Below are positions 21,241 through 25,337 of a stretch of DNA of 25,337 nucleotides, piece after piece; position 1 is the first letter of the stretch, and each line of letters begins with the position of its first letter. Origin of the DNA: Saccoglossus kowalevskii (taxonomy: Eukaryota; Hemichordata; Enteropneusta; Harrimaniidae). The translations under genes were made by a program, and so were the position numbers. The notes beneath the pieces were generated by a model, which did no database searches, was not told the DNA's origin, and worked only from the letters and a program-made list of their open reading frames with translations. The DNA lies in assembly GCF_000003605.2 (NCBI RefSeq), contig NW_003155237.1, positions 1,097,602 through 1,122,938 on the forward strand. Direction: 5' to 3'.

Positions 21241-24200
21241 CTAACGATCGTGTTTTATTATAGCGAGCAAACAACATTCAATTAATGAATTATTGCCTTG
21301 AGTCGGTAAATCACCCAAAACCGTCGTCTTGACCGTAGTACAATCGTGGTTGAGGTTACATGATTCGAGTTCATTGACGTACTTCGAGTACAACTCTGGG
21401 CATGGCTTGAGAATTGGAATAAAAATATGTGCGTCATTTGAGAAAAATCGTGGTTTTCAACTTTGGATCACTATCCCACAATACCCTTAAGAAAATGAAT
21501 CACATTTAACTACCTCCTCTAAGAACAAAATATACAGTCCAGTATGCTTTAAGGAAATGATCTCATCTGATAATAAATAACATTTTAAGTTATGGCTGTC
21601 ACTTCTACCGGTGGAATGCTTGTTTTTTTCTGACTGGATTGAAGGCTTGCGATGAAAATTATATGGCAAGTGCATCAGGGCCAACTACTGAATGTTAAGC
21701 CCAGAAAGTTACTTTTTTATTGTTGACACACGTCACACACAAATAATAATGTCCAAAACCAACTTTTGATATAATGAATCACAGTATACTTAATTTCATT
21801 TGTATTTATTTTTACCTAATTAAAATGGTTCTACTAAACTAATTACATATAGTGATGAAATGCATTTTAAAATATTTATCAAAATATGGTCAATTGCAAT
21901 CATTTTGGCACAAAAAAATGATGAAGCAATCGGCACACCACTATATAGTAATAGGATGATTAGTATATTCGTTATACAAAGTGAGAAAATGTCCGGCAGC
22001 CAGCCATTTTACATATAAGGCGCCATATTGAAAATATAAAGATTTCAATTGAAACCCTTTACGCTTCTATAAATGCAACCACTGTATTACGTCACTACTC
22101 AATGTATTTATATTGTGTGAACATTTGTTTAATATCATGCTAACTTACAGAAGAGTTAGGGGGCCTCAATGTCACATGTGTAGAAACGTTGTATATTAAT
22201 AATTGTGTTCAGTGAGCTTGGTGTTATTCAATATCAACAAACAACCAAATGTTTTTTTGCACTTGGCTGGAAAAATGGCTTTCATGGAAAAAACATTTGA
22301 ATGGTTGCATTGAATACAAAACAAAAACTTCCTAAACCAAAACGTCAGACTCCGATCCATTATATCTCAGACTCATTTGCCAGTTAAAGATCGACAGTAC
22401 TGTTACTGTGATGTCATCATTTGAAGCTTGTCCAGCCACTTTAACCTTTAAACAGCTTACGTTTTTAACCAACACAAAATGTAGCATATATTTATAGATA
22501 TTTAAAGTGGAAAATTAGGTAAATTTTATAGCATTTTAATACTTTATATGGGTGTCCTAAATTTGATGAGTAGATGAAAGAAAAGGTCGTCTATTTACTT
22601 ACTGATTTGTCACCTTAAACAAACCACAAAGAGAGAAGTGTGTTTTATATTTTGTGTTAGACAGAAGTGTTTTTAAAACAATAAGGTATGATCAGTTGAA
22701 TATTAATGTTGTTACACCATATATTGCGTAGTTAATTATTGGGTCGAACGAATCGTATATACCGGTAAGTTCGGCAAATATATAAAGGCTTTAGTTCAAA
22801 AGAAAACATATTCCTGAGTACAACAGTAAACAATATTAAAGATATTCAAAACTATCCATATTTATATTGATATGTAAACAATGAAACGAGTGTTAGCGAT
22901 GGTTGTAGTGTTATATGGGGTGGTTCCGTGTAAAATCTGGTAGCTAAACATGTGTTTTATAAGTGCTACGAATGTTTTCTCGATGCTTCGCATAATCTGG
23001 CAACTGACCAATTTATACACGTGTTTCGTAAAATGGATCTTAATCCCCAGAACTGCCAACTACTAAAGTCATAGTGTTGCTATGACAATCGCCGTCACAA
23101 TAAACTGATATTAATCGCCCGTAAATCAGACCTTGTAACTCGGCAAGGACTGAGCAGCTTTAGCGCAGGTGCAAATTCTGGATTTGACGAGGGGATAGAC
23201 TTCTTCCTCAATTATTGGAAAGGTTGGTCATTGAAGAGGTTCGATCCCACAACACCAACTACAACAACTTCTAACGAGTGAGCTATTTAATTACCGATAG
23301 AGGTTTTTTGGGAGGTGAAGGGGGTATTAGAAAAGTAAATTTCGATTGTCATGAATAGAGCATCATTTGTATTTTTTGAATTAACATACGTTCAGCAACG
23401 TGCACTGGCAATGAAACCGATTGCTGAATCTTTCAATGTTATTGTCGGGTTTGCAGAATACAAACTTACAGTTTGGGTTAGAGTCTTGAAAATTGCACCC
23501 ATTTATTCGATTATGACCAAAACGGTAGGTTTATATCTATTTGTTTCTAATACATACTGTGTGGGCTCCGCAGATTTCTCGTGATAGTGCAGTCGATTCA
23601 AGTCTCGAGAATCATTTTTGGGATGATGCGTTTCTAAGTACAATGTAGTTTCTTTTCGATCGCAGGTATTTTGGCCCAGGCAATTTGGACGGGATTAGTT
23701 ACACAGCCGGACCTTTCTACTCAGGAATTTTTCGTTACATTCATCACGGCGAACAAAGGCATCATTCAATCATTTTTGACATCTGTCGATAGAGAGTGAA
23801 GTTGCAAATGTTGACTTGTAAATGTTGCATATTACAATATACGGGCGTCTGATTCCGTTTAACACTGTATTATCAACAGAAAACGATAGTACGCATGCTC
23901 AGGCTCCCGGATTTACAAGTGCGTACATGTAAATCGAAGCTCATGTGCAATAGCATTTTTATTAATTCATCAAACAAATACTGCTAAATGTGTTGACAAA
24001 ATAATGTTTAATGTAATCAGAACGTAAAAGTTTGTCAGTGTGCAGAGCGTTGTGTATGCGAAACGCGCTCGCTCTAGAAAAAAATGCCTGTCTCTAAAAA
24101 TCTTGAATAGAACTGGACCCACAAATACAATAGCAAGACAAGTTATCCGGTAACGGGTCAGAACTGTCGATTACCGGTAAAACCAACAACTTTAACAGTT

Positions 24201-25285
24201 CTAAACTTTAATTCCCTTCGTCTCCAGTCATTGCTGCCGCTAAATTTAATGCGCGCTTTTAATTAAAAAAATCGTAAGTATTAAAAATCTTTATTATGCC
24301 TTTAAAATACAAATCGTGTTTAAGTTGGCAGAAACGTTCGTTGTGTGAACTTATACTGCACTAGCCTCAGCTTTCGTGCAGGGCTACATCCATACGCCAA
24401 CAAAATTTATTGATCGTACATAAACTTGGAGATGTTTGCATCTTTTTTTAGCTGGCGAATGAATATAACCCATTTCTCGGGAGGGAGTTTATATCGGCTA
24501 ACCATTAATCAAACATATATTGGAATATCTGTTTGTTTTCCGTACAGGCTTGGCGTATACTCCGTCCACAAAACAAAAGTCGGCGTTGATTTCTTTGTAC
24601 CTTGTTTGTGTGAATTTATACCATAAAACATTTGTTGTAATTTGAAATTCCCAACCAGTGCAGCACATTACTTTTTCTTTTGTCAAATCACAACTTTTGG
24701 ATATGGTCATGTTAGTTTCTGTCGCGTCGTTCAAAATACACTGAGGTTCTCTGAATAAAATATGGTACGCAAGCTGAAGTAAAAAAAAAAAACGCGTAAA
24801 AGGGGTGTTATTTAGTTATTTCAGTTGACGCCGCGTATATGCGTGTATAGCAATACAGTGTGAAAAAGGGAATCTCACGAATTCATGTTACCTCAACTCG
24901 GAAACAGTATGGTTTTAGTATGTATACAGGGTATCTATTTTCTTCACTTGAAATGGGGTATAATTTCACAAAAATAAGTACGTGTTCAGAGGTTTTTTTC
25001 AGTTTTTTAAATGGGTACCTCCATGCTTGGAGTACCCTCCCTGGGACTGTGCACACATATAATGACCCGGGTGTACAGCGGGCTTGTAAACAAGGCGAAG
25101 TCTTCACGGTTAATAAAATAAATACCTAAGGTTATTTGAAGGTAACTGCATTATAAAAAAATTAAGTTAGTGGCAGTTTGAAACTCAAACATTGAAACGA
25201 AGGCACAAAACATTCATTGTGCATCAGTGGCCGTACTGCGACAACGACCTGACTTTTCTTCCAAACTTAGGTGGTACGAATCAAG
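21241..25285. other. Non-coding region before the right-edge gene
   Basis: About 4 kb with only short, unsupported open frames. A B-box-like GGTTCGATCCC lies near 23238. No CLCA exon, transposase or reverse-transcriptase signature is visible. Confidence 0.6.
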
Positions 25286-25292
25286 ATGGCGG
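25282..25292 (+). promoter_or_regulatory. YY1-like motif overlapping a start codon
   Basis: CAAGATGGCGG matches the AAnATGGCGGC consensus of YY1. The position across the ATG and the lack of a TATA box just upstream fit a TATA-less core promoter. Confidence 0.4.
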
Positions 25293-25337
25293 CTGCTACG
25301 GAAGAAGACATTGAGATGGACTGCACTGAGAAACATG
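25286..25337 (+). CDS. Possible first coding exon of another gene, cut by the right edge
   Basis: An open frame of 17 codons plus one base begins MAAATEEDIEMDCTEKH and stays open to the window end. The ATG lies in AATCAAGATGGCGGCTG, which is both a good translation-start context and a match to the YY1 site seen across start codons of many metazoan housekeeping genes. An alanine-then-acidic start is common in nuclear or cytosolic proteins. I do not recognise the gene, and the fragment is too short for family assignment. Confidence 0.45.
   Translation, partial: MAAATEEDIEMDCTEKH

Noticed and set aside
23150-23260. B-box GGTTCGATCCC with an A-box-like TTAGCGCAGG upstream
   Set aside because: The spacing of about 80 nt is too long for a tRNA gene and no cloverleaf forms. 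At most it is a decayed tRNA-derived repeat.

Overview
The window is animal nuclear DNA. It has spliced genes with GT-AG introns, short exons spread over many kilobases, abundant simple repeats, MITE-like elements and AT-rich non-coding sequence. No vertebrate-specific signature is visible. The main gene looks like an invertebrate bilaterian member of the CLCA family (calcium-activated chloride channel regulator). Lophotrochozoan, hemichordate and amphioxus sources all fit, and I cannot decide between them from sequence alone.

Minus strand, 17725 down to 6270: one complete CLCA-like gene. I reconstructed 11 coding exons by matching splice sites and codon phase at every junction. The coding length is 2877 nt including the stop (958 aa), with no frameshift or internal stop. 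Domain order is signal peptide, N-terminal CLCA metalloprotease-like domain with an intact HExxH motif, cysteine-containing linker, VWA domain with a complete MIDAS set, beta-rich region, FN3-like region, one transmembrane helix and a short lysine-rich tail.

Minus strand, 900 down to 73: exons 1 and 2 of a second CLCA-like gene, head-to-tail with the first. It runs off the left edge. The two copies have identical lengths for both exons. A 188-nt tract in exon 2 carries one mismatch, while the rest of exon 2 and exon 1 differ at about 16-17% of positions. This suggests recent gene conversion.

Between the two genes (901-6269) I see no gene. The stretch holds two inverted copies of one small terminal-inverted-repeat element (1005-1210 and 4913-5201) and four runs of exactly 12 G. 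Introns of the main gene carry a TTAA-flanked MITE-like element, an (AAAT)n tail that stops about 10 nt from a splice donor, a CTACA pentanucleotide array, a 29-bp minisatellite and a decayed tandem repeat.

Plus of 17725 the DNA is mostly non-coding. It contains a palindrome cluster (19375-19880), a 22-bp minisatellite (20597-20701), a third TIR element (20744-20960) and a promoter-like patch next to a consensus splice donor (21031-21240). At the right edge (25286-25337, plus strand) there is a plausible start of another gene, with a YY1-type motif across its ATG. Nothing here amounts to a clear new biological system. The best leads are the tandem CLCA pair with its conversion tract and the mobile-element and repeat structures around it.
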